DNA from: Acetomicrobium thermoterrenum DSM 13490 | GTDB lineage: Bacteria; Synergistota; Synergistia; Synergistales; Acetomicrobiaceae | Length of the DNA stretch: 49,402 nucleotides | Assembly: GCF_900107215.1 (NCBI RefSeq) | Contig: NZ_FNPD01000006.1 | Location: forward strand, 1 to 49,402 | Reading direction: 5' to 3' | Shown: in pieces, positions 8,096-16,835 of the stretch | Layout: the number at the start of each line of letters is the position of its first letter | Numbering within the stretch: position 1 is the first letter of the stretch | Translations under genes and position numbers: made by a program | Notes under the pieces: model-generated | The model's input: only the letters and a program-made list of their open reading frames with translations | Told to the model about the DNA's origin: nothing | The model's database searches: none

Positions 8096-9373
8096 ATGGC
8101 CGTAAAAAGGCGCACCTCGCAGGATGTTCTTCTCTCCACTGCCCTTGAGAACTTCTATAATGCAGCTGAAGAGATGGGACTGGAGGACGATTTGGTCGAA
8201 ATACTGAGCCGTTCCGAGAGAAGGGTTTGCGTGTCCATACCTGTGGAAATGGACGACGGATCCGTAAGGGTTTTCGACGGCTATCGGGTAGTCCATTCAA
8301 GTGCTCTGGGACCGGCAAAGGGCGGCATTCGCTTCCATCCCCAGGTCTCTATTGACGAGACGGAGGCTCTGGCCTTCATGATGACTTGGAAATGTTCCCT
8401 CGCGGGCATTCCCTACGGCGGAGGCAAAGGCGGAGTTTGCTGCGAGCCCCTTGAGCTTTCCCTGAAGGAGAAAGAGAGGATTACCAGAACCTTCGCAGCC
8501 AGGATAGAGCCCTTCGTAGGCGCGTGGACGGACGTCCCTGCGCCGGACGTAAACACGGGAGCACAGGAAATGGTATGGTTCATGGACACCATTAGCAAGA
8601 TCAGAGGCCAGCTTGAACCGGCCGTATTCACGGGAAAGCCCGTCCCCCTGTGGGGTTCCAAGGGCAGAAACGCTGCCACCGGACTTGGCGTGGCTACTTG
8701 CGCTATCGAACTTCTCCGAGTCCTCGGAAAGGACCCCAAAGACACCAGTGTAGCCGTACAGGGCTTCGGCAACGTAGGCAGCTTCACCGCCAAGTTCTTG
8801 CACGATGCCGGCGTCAAAGTCGTTGCCATTTGTGACATTACCGGAACCTATTACTGCAAAGACGGAATCGATGTAAATAAGGCCATGGAGCACACACAAA
8901 AGAATCCTAAGAGGTTGCTAGAGGGGTATACTCAACCCGGGCTCGAAAAAAGCGATCCAACCGACCTCCTCTATTTGGACGTAGACGTCTTGCTCCCCTG
9001 CGCCATGGAGGGAGCCATCAACAAATCCAACGCCGACAAGGTCAAAGCGAAACACATCGTCGAAGGAGCCAACGGCCCACTTACTCCAGAGGCAGACGAA
9101 ATATTGAGGCCGAAAGGCATTTACATTGTGCCCGACTTCCTTGCCAACAGCGGCGGCGTCATAGGGTCCTACTTCGAATGGTGCCAGAACCTCGCTGGAT
9201 TTTTCTGGAGCGAAGAGGAATACAATCAGAGGCTGACTTCAATAATGAGGTCTAACTTCCAGAGGGTATGGGAATACTCCAAGGAAAAGAAGGTCGAGAT
9301 GCGTCGAGCCGCTTTCATGGTCGCCATAAAGCGCGTAGCCGATGCCGTTAAGATGAGAGGGGTATTTCTATAA
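8096..9373 (+). CDS. gdhA: Glutamate dehydrogenase (Glu/Leu/Phe/Val dehydrogenase family)
   Basis: The 425 residues are the standard length of hexameric bacterial GDH. The substrate-binding stretch GPAKGGIRFHP, the catalytic region GGGKGGV with its lysine, and the PAPDVNTG aspartate are intact. The Rossmann motif is VQGFGNVGSFTAKFL (about 220-234), followed by VVAICD, consistent with NAD use. It interconverts glutamate and 2-oxoglutarate plus ammonia, a central step of amino-acid fermentation. TAGGAGGGG lies upstream of the ATG. It is monocistronic, divergent from the HAD gene, with a weak stem-loop terminator downstream. Confidence 0.95.
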   Translation: MAVKRRTSQDVLLSTALENFYNAAEEMGLEDDLVEILSRSERRVCVSIPVEMDDGSVRVFDGYRVVHSSALGPAKGGIRFHPQVSIDETEALAFMMTWKCSLAGIPYGGGKGGVCCEPLELSLKEKERITRTFAARIEPFVGAWTDVPAPDVNTGAQEMVWFMDTISKIRGQLEPAVFTGKPVPLWGSKGRNAATGLGVATCAIELLRVLGKDPKDTSVAVQGFGNVGSFTAKFLHDAGVKVVAICDITGTYYCKDGIDVNKAMEHTQKNPKRLLEGYTQPGLEKSDPTDLLYLDVDVLLPCAMEGAINKSNADKVKAKHIVEGANGPLTPEADEILRPKGIYIVPDFLANSGGVIGSYFEWCQNLAGFFWSEEEYNQRLTSIMRSNFQRVWEYSKEKKVEMRRAAFMVAIKRVADAVKMRGVFL

Positions 9374-9409
9374 AAAAGAATAGGCTAAAATTTAGCTTAA
9401 CATAGCAAT

Positions 9410-9430
9410 AAAACAGGCTTCGCTGTTTTT
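9410..9430 (+). terminator. Weak intrinsic terminator after gdhA
   Basis: AAAACAG (9410-9416), loop GCTTCG, CTGTTTT (9423-9429) with further T. The stem is short and AU-rich, so termination may be partial, with read-through into tenA. Confidence 0.5.
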
Positions 9431-9500
9431 GGGCTTTCATTAAAGGTCTACGACGGCGGAGCCTGAAATTTTAACACATTTCAAAAAGAGGGGGATGACA

Positions 9501-10163
9501 ATGGGGAAAAGCCTTTCGGAGATCCTTTGGGAAGAAAACCGCGATATAGCCGTCTCATGCCTCAACCACCCCTTTGTGCAGGGCATCGCCTCGGGAAAAT
9601 TGACGAGGGAGAAGTTCAACTGGTACGTGGGGCAGGATTATTTCTATCTTCACGCCTTCGCAAAGGCTTTTTGCCTTGCCGCGGCTAAGGCGCCAGATAC
9701 GCTGGGAATGGTCTCCTTTCATAAGTTGGCCGAGGGCGCTTTGAACGAAATGAAGCTTCATAAAGGATTTGAGAGTTCCCTTGGAGCCGACGTGGACAGC
9801 GTCGTTGCGAGCAAACCAACACGCATGTACACCGATTTTTTGCTTTCCACTGCATGGGGATGCGACGTCGGCCTCATAGCGGCAGCGACCACTCCCTGCA
9901 ACCGCCTCTACGCATGGATCGGGCAAAACCTGCAAGAATATGCAAAAAACGAGGAAAATCCCTTTATCGACTGGATAAGAACCTACTCCAGCGATTCCTT
10001 CGAGAGCCTGGCAAGGGAGACGGAGCGCCTAATAGATCTTTACGCTACAAACGTCTCCGAAGCAAGAAAGGCTTACCGATATGCAATGATATGCGAATAT
10101 GACTTCTTCGACGCAGCGTGGAAATATGAGGCGTCGAAGGGCGGCGGGGAAAGGCAGCTTTAG
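9501..10163 (+). CDS. tenA: TenA/thiaminase II-type aminopyrimidine hydrolase
   Basis: About 220 residues in the all-helical TenA/PqqC fold. The three key positions of the thiaminase II group appear present: the Asp in YVGQDYFYL, the nucleophilic Cys in ATTPCNRLYAWIG, and the Glu in CEYDFFDAAW near the C-terminus. TenA normally hydrolyses aminopyrimidine breakdown products of thiamin for salvage of HMP. No other thiamin genes and no TPP riboswitch are visible beside it. I prefer the ATG at 9501 to that at 9495, because GAGGGGG ends 6 bases before it. Its stop overlaps the convergent transporter gene by a few bases, with no terminator between them. Confidence 0.85.
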   Translation: MGKSLSEILWEENRDIAVSCLNHPFVQGIASGKLTREKFNWYVGQDYFYLHAFAKAFCLAAAKAPDTLGMVSFHKLAEGALNEMKLHKGFESSLGADVDSVVASKPTRMYTDFLLSTAWGCDVGLIAAATTPCNRLYAWIGQNLQEYAKNEENPFIDWIRTYSSDSFESLARETERLIDLYATNVSEARKAYRYAMICEYDFFDAAWKYEASKGGGERQL

Positions 10164-10864
10164 TCCGTCACGTATTTTGCTTCGCCGCCAACCTTTCCCT
10201 GGCAAAACCATCTCTTTGCCAGGTATATACACCATGTGTCGCTCAAGGCCACTATCCACTTTATTACGTAAGTGCTTAATATGATCGACAGGAGGACCTT
10301 TGCAGGATATACCCCGTAAAATGCCACGACGGCAAATATTGCCGTATCTATGGCCTGAGAGATCATCGTGCTGACGTTGTTTCTGAACCAAAGATATTTG
10401 TCGCCCGTCAATTTCTTCAACAAATGAAACAACCAGACATCATGGTATTGCGCAAGGGCGTATGCGCAAAAGGAGGCACCTGCAACTTTTGGGGTCAAAC
10501 CAAAAATCCCCTTTAAGGCGTCATGGGCCAGATCGTTCGGGTTGGGGACAAACAGAAGGGCCATTTGCATCACCACGACCATCATAAAGAGCGTGAAAAA
10601 GCCCAGATGAACGGCCAAAGTGGCTTCCCTCTTGCCGTAATTTTCGCTCAATATGTCGGTGGCCAAAAAAGAAGTACCGTACAAAATATTCCCGAGCGTA
10701 GCTGTCATGCCAAAAAGAGTGACGAGTTTCATGACCTGAATGTTGGCCAAAACGACCGACATGACCACCCAGGCATATAGCCCGTACTTCCCAAAGATCC
10801 TATAGGATATCAATATAAAGGATGTGCAAAAAGTCAGCATTAAAAACCAGATTGCCTCATTCAT
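10160..10864 (-). CDS. VUT/YhhQ-family transporter (queuosine precursor type)
   Basis: A 234-residue integral membrane protein with about six to seven hydrophobic segments. It contains the family-typical ILYGTSFLATDILSENYGKRE and QAIDTAIFAVVAF stretches. These define the VUT/ECF-like family whose E. coli member YhhQ imports queuosine precursors. Substrate preference is therefore inferred from the family. The ATG overlaps the stop of the upstream uracil-DNA-glycosylase-like gene by 8 bases, showing translational coupling. Convergent overlap with tenA at the 3' end (10160-10163) is unusually tight. No preQ1 riboswitch is seen upstream. Confidence 0.82.
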   Translation of the reverse strand: MNEAIWFLMLTFCTSFILISYRIFGKYGLYAWVVMSVVLANIQVMKLVTLFGMTATLGNILYGTSFLATDILSENYGKREATLAVHLGFFTLFMMVVVMQMALLFVPNPNDLAHDALKGIFGLTPKVAGASFCAYALAQYHDVWLFHLLKKLTGDKYLWFRNNVSTMISQAIDTAIFAVVAFYGVYPAKVLLSIILSTYVIKWIVALSDTWCIYLAKRWFCQGKVGGEAKYVTD

Positions 10865-11453
10865 CGGGCAAATCGCCTCCCCTTATCGTTTGAAAAAATA
10901 ACCCGAAGAGATCGAACATCTGCACCGTCTGTCCCCACAGCGCCGATCTGTACACCAAAGATGCCGGATGAGGCAAGGGAAAAAGGACGTACTCCCCCAC
11001 GCCTAAAGGTTTCCCAAACATCGAAGGGATCGAGGAATTTTTCTCAGGCCTCGGCAGGCCAAAGAGGGCAAACAGACCTTTTAAAGCCCATTTGCCCAGG
11101 GGAACTATAACTTTTGGCCTTACGCATTCTATCTCTTCCTTCAAGTAGGGAAGGCAGGCGTCGATCTGCCTCCACTTTGGCCTTCCGTACCTTGGCAAAG
11201 GGCATTTCAGCAAATTCGTCCTCCAGCATTCGTAAAAATTCACTCCTGCCCTCCCGAGAAAATAACGCAGGAAAGCCCCTGTCACCCCCCAAAAGGGCCT
11301 CCCGTTCATCTCTTCCGCGTCAAAGGGAGCCTGCCCCAGCAAAAACACCCTTGCTCCCAAAGGACCCTCTCCGGGGATCGCCCTTTTTCGCTTTAAAGCC
11401 AAATCGCACCTCTCGCAATTCATTATTTGAGACTCCAAAAGCTTCATATCCAT
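10857..11453 (-). CDS. Divergent uracil-DNA glycosylase-family protein (type 4/5-like)
   Basis: 198 residues. There is an N-terminal CERCDLA pair, then GEGPLGARVFLLGQAPFDAEE in pieces, where the family usually has GEAPG. GRPFWGVTGAFL, WRTNLLKCPLP and the C-terminal PLPHPASLVYR (active-site-like HPS/HPA motif) follow. Four cysteines (NCERC, LLKC and IDACLPY) fit the 4Fe-4S cluster of type 4 and 5 enzymes. The water-activating motif is changed (GQAPFDAEE rather than GEAPGxxED), so specificity may differ from plain uracil excision. It is in an operon with the SfsA-DUF123 fusion upstream and the transporter downstream. The start could be 11453 or 11447; the ribosome site is weak. Confidence 0.8.
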   Translation of the reverse strand: MDMKLLESQIMNCERCDLALKRKRAIPGEGPLGARVFLLGQAPFDAEEMNGRPFWGVTGAFLRYFLGRAGVNFYECWRTNLLKCPLPRYGRPKWRQIDACLPYLKEEIECVRPKVIVPLGKWALKGLFALFGLPRPEKNSSIPSMFGKPLGVGEYVLFPLPHPASLVYRSALWGQTVQMFDLFGLFFQTIRGGDLPDE

Positions 11454-11485
11454 ATCTCACGAATGGGCTAAATACTTACAAGCTT

Positions 11486-12673
11486 CTACTTGCACTCTTC
11501 CCATTGCCGAGTATTTATTTTATCCCAAAGCCTGTCAAAGCGAAAATACAACAATCTATCCATGAAATCCGACCTTTTCAACGGGTCGGAGGAAAAATAA
11601 AAGAGGTGGGAATCGCACCGACAGTCACTGCAACCGAAATTCGAAACGATGTCGTTGGCAATTTCATTCATGGAGGCTGCCAAATAGCATTCGATATCAT
11701 CGGCGGTTCTTATGGGTAGGTTCAAAACGCTCTCGGAAACTTCCCGTAAATAATCTACATGCCAATGAAGCACCTTCCGCCTTCGCAAATGACGGTTTAT
11801 ACGAGCAGTCAGGTTTTTCTTTCCCGAACCCGCATAGACGTAAAAACCTGGGCGCAGTTGTACCCTTCCCAAAGCGCCTATATCTATTTCCCTGAAGCCG
11901 TCGACTTCAAAGATAGATAAGTAGGCGCCCCTATCAGCCATTTCTTCCTCTATTAAACCCCAGGGAACGGGCAATTTCGCCGGCAAATCGCCCATCTTCA
12001 TTTCCTCACTCCAACGCACCCCCAGGGGCATGACGTCGACCGCATGGCGATTTTCCGCCAGAGCCTCCGAAAAGGCCAAGTCGGTATGGTAATCGGGAAG
12101 GAAAAACTTCGGCCGTAAGGAATTAACCAAAAATAAAAGCGCGACCTCATAGCCGTCCTTCGCAAGCAAGGCAAGCTCTTCTATGTGCCTCTTACCCCTT
12201 GCCGTAACGGCATCGGGGAAGGCGGCGACATAGCTGCCAAAGAGTGTGCAAGACTTTACCTCGAGGAAGATCTTTCTCCCGCATCTTTCAAGAAGAAAGT
12301 CAATACGGCTTTTATTGACAGCCACTTCCCTCTCCAAAATTTTCGCACCTGACAAATCCGGGACGAGATCGTGGCGTATCATCCAATCTACAACGTCGTT
12401 TACTACATGAGTGTGCAGCAACACCCAATCACCCCGGCGTTTTGCAGCCATAACCACAAAGGGCAGCTCTCCCTTAGAAGGAGCAAGAAGGAGCAAAACG
12501 CCGGGCAAAAGGATCTCCCAAAGTCTTCCGGGATTTGGGAGGTAGGCAAAGGTCGCAGCGCCTTCGATTTCCACCTGAACTACGAAACGATTCTTTCTCC
12601 TTAGAAAATGGCCCAAGATCAGAGGGCCATCAGAAATCTTATAGTTTAAAGCTTCGTGTTTCGTGCCCCTCAC
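11486..12673 (-). CDS. sfsA: SfsA nuclease fused to a DUF123 (GIY-YIG-like) domain
   Basis: 395 residues in two modules. Residues 1-235 are SfsA: an OB-like N-terminal part ([12 protein letters not shown], about 44-55), then a PD-(D/E)xK nuclease core with RIDFLLE (D125) and FLEVKSC (E138, K140), and the hallmark [16 protein letters not shown] (152-167). Residues about 250-362 are a DUF123 domain: GFYVYAGSG (277-284), [19 protein letters not shown] (291-309), and [11 protein letters not shown] (346-356) with the conserved SSDC.C.SH pattern. SfsA proteins bind and cut DNA/RNA in vitro; DUF123 resembles GIY-YIG nucleases and is often attached to endonuclease III. The fusion with a glycosylase-like neighbour suggests a DNA-repair task. 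Confidence 0.88.
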   Translation of the reverse strand: MRGTKHEALNYKISDGPLILGHFLRRKNRFVVQVEIEGAATFAYLPNPGRLWEILLPGVLLLLAPSKGELPFVVMAAKRRGDWVLLHTHVVNDVVDWMIRHDLVPDLSGAKILEREVAVNKSRIDFLLERCGRKIFLEVKSCTLFGSYVAAFPDAVTARGKRHIEELALLAKDGYEVALLFLVNSLRPKFFLPDYHTDLAFSEALAENRHAVDVMPLGVRWSEEMKMGDLPAKLPVPWGLIEEEMADRGAYLSIFEVDGFREIDIGALGRVQLRPGFYVYAGSGKKNLTARINRHLRRRKVLHWHVDYLREVSESVLNLPIRTADDIECYLAASMNEIANDIVSNFGCSDCRCDSHLFYFSSDPLKRSDFMDRLLYFRFDRLWDKINTRQWEECK

Positions 12674-13180
12674 CTTCGTCCTTCAGTCAAATAGAAGCAA
12701 GTTCATTTTACCATCGTCCCAATAGATCAATATTGATCAGTTATTTCTTACGCTTTATGTTGCAAAACTGACGCCCAAAATTAGCATAAACTTTTTTCAC
12801 ATGCTACTGTGCAACCTCACCCAATCGCCCGGGGCATGACAAAATAAATTGCCCCATCTATAGTTTATGAAGGACGGGCAAACTGGGGGTCGTATAAAAC
12901 ACCCTAAGGAGCATTCAGCCAAATGCCTGGGGATGATCAATTAAAGTCGCAGCTGATGCACTAAAATGACAATACTTTCGACCTTACACCTGCTATATGA
13001 GGATGTAGCAGAGGATATTGAAGAATCCCTGAAGAGTTTCCCGAAGAAAGACATTCCTTAAGGGTAATAAATGGTTGACTTATATTGACCTTTATAGGGA
13101 AAATACTGCTATTTTTTTTATAGGGCGCATGTCCACAAGCGAAGACCTTTGCGGGAGAGAACCGCAACTTGTCTTATGCA
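12674..13180. other. Gene-poor 500-base region with decayed-looking fragments
   Basis: No convincing gene. On the plus strand, two short reading frames lie in the same frame: 25 codons at 12867-12944 (ending SAKCLGMIN) and 31 codons at 12966-13061 (LLYEDVAEDIEESLKSFPKK inside). They are separated by two stop codons and neither has a ribosome site, which suggests the remnant of a lost gene or chance. There is a 14-bp palindrome GATCAATATTGATC (12725-12738) about 50 bases upstream of the SfsA gene, a possible operator. A GGGGCA/TGCCCC hairpin (12831-12855) is also visible. I recognise no RNA family here. Confidence 0.4.
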
Positions 13181-13218
13181 CCCCTCACAGAAAGGCCTGT
13201 CGACCCTTCTGTGAGGGG
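13181..13218 (-). terminator. Hairpin at the end of the BMP transporter operon
   Basis: CCCCTCACAGAA (13181-13192) pairs with TTCTGTGAGGGG (13207-13218), a 12-bp stem, just after the last permease stop at 13230. No U-run follows on the minus strand, so it may serve as a 3'-end stabiliser or factor-assisted terminator. Confidence 0.55.
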
Positions 13219-13229
13219 ATATTTATCTC

Positions 13230-14159
13230 TTATTCTCTTTCTTCTCTGTAGAAGGGAAGCCCCAAGGCGCTTGGAGAACCCAGGAACCTTCCTCTGCCCT
13301 TTAAGACAGATATCATAACCAATACCGTTATGGTCAATATGTAGGGAAGCATCATCAGGAGGGGGGCCGGAATGGACGTACCTCCTGCTTGAATTCTCAT
13401 TTGAAGCGCCTCTACTCCACCGAAGAGGTAAGACCCAAGGGCAGCCCTGAAGGGGTGCCATATAGCGAAAATTACGAGCGCGACCGCTATCCAACCCCTT
13501 CCCGCCGTCATGAGCTCCACCCACATGTGGCTATAGACAACGGAAAGGTAGGCGCCTCCAAGGGAGACAAATCCTCCGCCCAGAAGCGTCGAAAGATATC
13601 TAACTGCGGACACTGATATTCCTGCCGCCTCTGCGGAAAGAGGGCTGTCGCCCACGGCCCTCATCTTCAGTCCAAATTTTGTCTTAAAGATCAAAAACCA
13701 AACGAGGAAGACGAGAAAATAGGACATGTAAACCATGGGGTCCTGATTGAAAAAAACAGGCCCCACAACGGGCAAAGAAGACAGCCCCGGTAGGGGCATG
13801 GCCCTGAGTCCCGAAATGGTCTGACCCACGTAGCTTCTACCCAAAAGCGAGCTCATCCCCGTTCCGAACATGGTCATGGCAAGCCCGCATATGACCTGAT
13901 TTGCCCTTAAGCTGATGCACAAAAATGCATGAATCACGTTTACGGCCACTCCGACTAAAAAGGCCGCCACCAAACCCCAAAGGGGCGATCCCGTATTAAA
14001 GGTAACTATGAAGCCGGTGTATGCGCCGATCAGCATGATGCCCTCGAGCCCCAGGTTCAAAACGCCGGACTTCTCGGTTATTATCTCTCCTAAAGTGGCA
14101 TACAGAATTGGCGTACCACTTCTTACGGCAGCAGCAAGGATTGGAACGATCAATTCCAC
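13230..14159 (-). CDS. BMP-type (nucleoside) ABC transporter permease, second subunit
   Basis: A 309-residue inner-membrane permease with about eight to ten hydrophobic segments. It has family-typical motifs ATLGEIITEKSGVLNLGLEG (read near the N-terminus, about 21-40) and AGRGWIAVALVIF. It is the NupQ/YufQ-like half of the channel and is paired with the longer permease encoded just upstream (6-base gap). Together with the two-ATPase-domain subunit and BmpA it forms a guanosine/inosine-type importer, judged by family and by the divergent gpt gene. A GTG start (MELIVPIL) is used; the last gene of the operon. Confidence 0.88.
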   Translation of the reverse strand: MELIVPILAAAVRSGTPILYATLGEIITEKSGVLNLGLEGIMLIGAYTGFIVTFNTGSPLWGLVAAFLVGVAVNVIHAFLCISLRANQVICGLAMTMFGTGMSSLLGRSYVGQTISGLRAMPLPGLSSLPVVGPVFFNQDPMVYMSYFLVFLVWFLIFKTKFGLKMRAVGDSPLSAEAAGISVSAVRYLSTLLGGGFVSLGGAYLSVVYSHMWVELMTAGRGWIAVALVIFAIWHPFRAALGSYLFGGVEALQMRIQAGGTSIPAPLLMMLPYILTITVLVMISVLKGRGRFLGSPSALGLPFYREERE

Positions 14160-14165
14160 CGCAGA

Positions 14166-15227
14166 TCACCTCTTTTTGAAGGTCAGGCTAATTCGGTAGC
14201 TTCTGAAAAACTCCCCGCCGAGAAGGAAAAAGAGTATCAAACCCTGTAGTATCTGAACCGTCGAAAGCGGGAGACGCATGGCTATTTGGAGATTCTCTCC
14301 GCCAACGAAGAGCGCTCCGAAAAAGAAGGAGACGAAAATAATCGTGAAGGGATGAAGCCTAGCAAGCCATGCGATAATTATCGCCGTGTAGCCATACCCT
14401 ACGGCAAAACCGGGTTGTAATCTGCGGTGCAAGCCAGCCATCTCGGCCATACCGGCCAGTCCAGCTATGGCTCCGGACAGAAACATGACTAAAATTACAT
14501 TTCTGGCTGACTTGATGCCCGCGTAATCCGCTGCCCTGGGGTTCTGGCCGCTAACCCTTATCTCATACCCCCATACGCCCTTTCTAACGACAATCCAGAG
14601 GATCAGGGCGACAATAAGGGCAAAAAACAGGCCGGCGTGGACTCTGGAGGCAAAAAACTGAGGAAGGCGTGCGCTCTCCGGAAAAACAGGGGTCATGGGA
14701 AAGCCCAAACTCGTCGGATCGCGCCAGGAGCCGTAGACGAAGTACTGCAACAAAAGGATGGCAATATAGTTCATCATCAAAGTCGTGATAATTTCGTTTA
14801 CGTTCCAGCGCGCCTTTAAGAATCCCGCGAAAGCCCCCCAGAACCCTCCGGCCAGGGACGAGGCAACGGCCATGGAGGCTAACATGACTATGGCGCTGTC
14901 GGTGTAAAAGTACCTCACGAAGGCCGTGCAAGCCAATGCACCCATGACGAATTGCCCTTCGGCACCTATATTCCATACCACCATGGTAAAGGCGAGGCCA
15001 ACGGCCAGGGAACACATGACAAGAGGTATCGTCTTCGCAAGTGTTTCGCTGATTCCGTAAAAGTCGCTTAAAGAGCCTTTGAGCATCATTCCGTAGGCTT
15101 CCCAGGGATTTACGCCCATAAGTCCAAGCATCAGGGCTCCGCTTAGAAGGGCTAAAATAATGGAGGCAAGTATTATATAAAGCTCCTGTCCTTTGGATAT
15201 GTAAAATCTCTTTTCAATTTTAATCAT
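14166..15227 (-). CDS. BMP-type (nucleoside) ABC transporter permease, first subunit
   Basis: About 353 residues with a cytoplasmic N-terminal lead (MIKIEKRFYISKGQEL) and some nine to ten transmembrane segments. The motif WNIGAEGQFVMGALA (about 90-105) and FLKARWNVNEIITTLMMNYI in pieces identify the NupP/YufP and RbsC-related permease family. The start at 15227 is favoured because its ATG overlaps the stop of the ATPase gene (reading CATGATTAA across both), which is typical translational coupling. An upstream in-frame start at 15251 would lie deep inside the ATPase gene. Confidence 0.88.
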   Translation of the reverse strand: MIKIEKRFYISKGQELYIILASIILALLSGALMLGLMGVNPWEAYGMMLKGSLSDFYGISETLAKTIPLVMCSLAVGLAFTMVVWNIGAEGQFVMGALACTAFVRYFYTDSAIVMLASMAVASSLAGGFWGAFAGFLKARWNVNEIITTLMMNYIAILLLQYFVYGSWRDPTSLGFPMTPVFPESARLPQFFASRVHAGLFFALIVALILWIVVRKGVWGYEIRVSGQNPRAADYAGIKSARNVILVMFLSGAIAGLAGMAEMAGLHRRLQPGFAVGYGYTAIIIAWLARLHPFTIIFVSFFFGALFVGGENLQIAMRLPLSTVQILQGLILFFLLGGEFFRSYRISLTFKKR

Positions 15228-16770
15228 GCTCTTTTTTGCCCCCCTGTCCATCCGAGGCTATTCCTGCCATCATAAGCCCTATTTTTTCTATGTGGCTTCT
15301 ATCGGGGGCCTCGATAGTTCCCATCAGTCTGCCCCTATACATAACCGCCAACAGGTCGCTCAGCATGAGAAGTTCGTCCAGATCTTCGGATATAAGCAAA
15401 ACTGCTCCACCCTCCTCCTTAGCTGCAAGCAACTTTTCTCTAACGAATGCAGTGGCCTTTACGTCGAGCCCCCAGGTGGGGTGCATCGCAATCACGACCT
15501 TCATGTTGTCCGATAACTCCCTGGCCAATATGAGCTTTTGCTGATTCCCTCCCGAGAGCATCCTGACTGCAACGTCAATGCCAGGAGTGAGGATGTCGTA
15601 ACTTTCGATGAGGTATCCTGAGTCCTGGTATACTTCATCCCAATCGATGAAAAAACCTCTCTTGTAGGGAGGACGCCAATACTTTCTCAGTGCCACGTTT
15701 TCTGCGACGTTCATATTAGGGACCAGTCCAACGCCCTTCCTGTCGGAGGGTATATATTTAACTCCTAGATCTACCATGCGCCTCGCCGACGTAGAAGTTA
15801 CATCTTCCACTGTAAAATACAGGCTTCCTCTTTCTATGTGTCTCATGCCTGCCAGGGCCTCGGCCAATTCGCCCTGTCCGTTTCCGCTGACGCCTGCGAT
15901 GCCAAGTATCTGGTTTTCTCTTAAGGTCAACGAAACGCCATCGACCGCGACAAGACCTTTGTCGTTTCTGACCCTAATCTCTTCTGCGATGAGAATAGGC
16001 TTGCCCGGGGGCTTACGGCTTACGCCGACTTTTATCTCCCCTACCCCACCGCTTCCTACCATCATCTCCGCCAGCTTTTCGGCCGTAACTTCGCGGGCGG
16101 GCAAAGTACCAACAACTCTGCCGCGCCTCAAGACAGTTATTCTGTCGGAGATCTCAAACACTTCCTTCAGCTTATGGGATATGAAAACTATGCCAAAACC
16201 CTCTTCTTTCATATGCTTAACTGTCTCGAACAATTTTTCGGTCTCTTGCGGAGTCAGCACAGAGGTGGGCTCATCCAATATCAGTATTTTGGCTTTATGA
16301 AAAAGCATCCGCAGGATAGCAACCCGCTGTTGTTCGCCTATGGAAAGTTGCCATACCGGAGACAAAGGATCCACGTCAAGGCCGTATCTGGCCGACAGCT
16401 CCCTTATCCTGGCACATGTAGCGTTTTCTTTTACTATAAAATCCCTCTCGGCGCTGCCAAGGGCCATGTTTTCCCAAACGGTGAGGCTTGGCACCAGCAT
16501 GAAGTGTTGATGCACTATGCCTATGCCCTGGGCTATTGCATCTTTGGGCGAACGAAACACCACCTCACGACCCTCCAGCTCGATCGTGCCCTCGTCAGGT
16601 TGGTACAAACCGCACAATATGCTCATGAGCGTGCTTTTTCCGGCACCATTTTCCCCAAGCAGGGCGTGGACCTCGCCTGCCTTCAAGTCAAAATCCACAT
16701 CATCGTTTGCCTTTATGTCGTAAAAGGTTTTTGTTATTCCACGCATATTTACAAGAACTTTTTCAGCCAT
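15220..16770 (-). CDS. BMP-type (nucleoside) ABC transporter ATP-binding protein, two ATPase domains
   Basis: About 516 residues with two ATPase domains in tandem. The first is canonical: Walker A GENGAGKST, signature LSIGEQQRVAILRM, Walker B ILILDEPTSVLT. The second has the degenerate Walker A typical of this family (GVSGNGQGELAEAL), signature LSGGNQQKLILAREL and a Walker-B-like IAMHPTWGLDV. This split of active and degenerate sites is normal for RbsA/NupO-type subunits. The start at 16770 (MAEKVLVN) is set by GGAGG 6 bases upstream; a longer frame up to 16875 overlaps the upstream terminator. It lies downstream of bmpA, separated by an intrinsic terminator. Confidence 0.93.
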   Translation of the reverse strand: MAEKVLVNMRGITKTFYDIKANDDVDFDLKAGEVHALLGENGAGKSTLMSILCGLYQPDEGTIELEGREVVFRSPKDAIAQGIGIVHQHFMLVPSLTVWENMALGSAERDFIVKENATCARIRELSARYGLDVDPLSPVWQLSIGEQQRVAILRMLFHKAKILILDEPTSVLTPQETEKLFETVKHMKEEGFGIVFISHKLKEVFEISDRITVLRRGRVVGTLPAREVTAEKLAEMMVGSGGVGEIKVGVSRKPPGKPILIAEEIRVRNDKGLVAVDGVSLTLRENQILGIAGVSGNGQGELAEALAGMRHIERGSLYFTVEDVTSTSARRMVDLGVKYIPSDRKGVGLVPNMNVAENVALRKYWRPPYKRGFFIDWDEVYQDSGYLIESYDILTPGIDVAVRMLSGGNQQKLILARELSDNMKVVIAMHPTWGLDVKATAFVREKLLAAKEEGGAVLLISEDLDELLMLSDLLAVMYRGRLMGTIEAPDRSHIEKIGLMMAGIASDGQGGKKEHD

Positions 16771-16793
16771 ACTTAACCTCCGCCCAATCGGTA

Positions 16794-16830
16794 AAAAAAG
16801 AGCACGCAAGCATTTGCTTGCGTGCTCTTT
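16794..16830 (-). terminator. Strong internal terminator between bmpA and the ABC genes
   Basis: A 16-bp perfect stem (AAAGAGCACGCAAGCA pairing across a 2-base centre, 16797-16830) is followed on the minus strand by seven U. It sits 6 bases past the bmpA stop and 24 bases before the ATPase start. Partial termination here would give more binding protein than membrane subunits. Confidence 0.88.
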
Positions 16831-16835
16831 GCAGT

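Noticed and set aside
9374..9500. TPP riboswitch before tenA
   Set aside because: The conserved CTGAGA and downstream thi-box sequences are absent; only a weak terminator hairpin is present.
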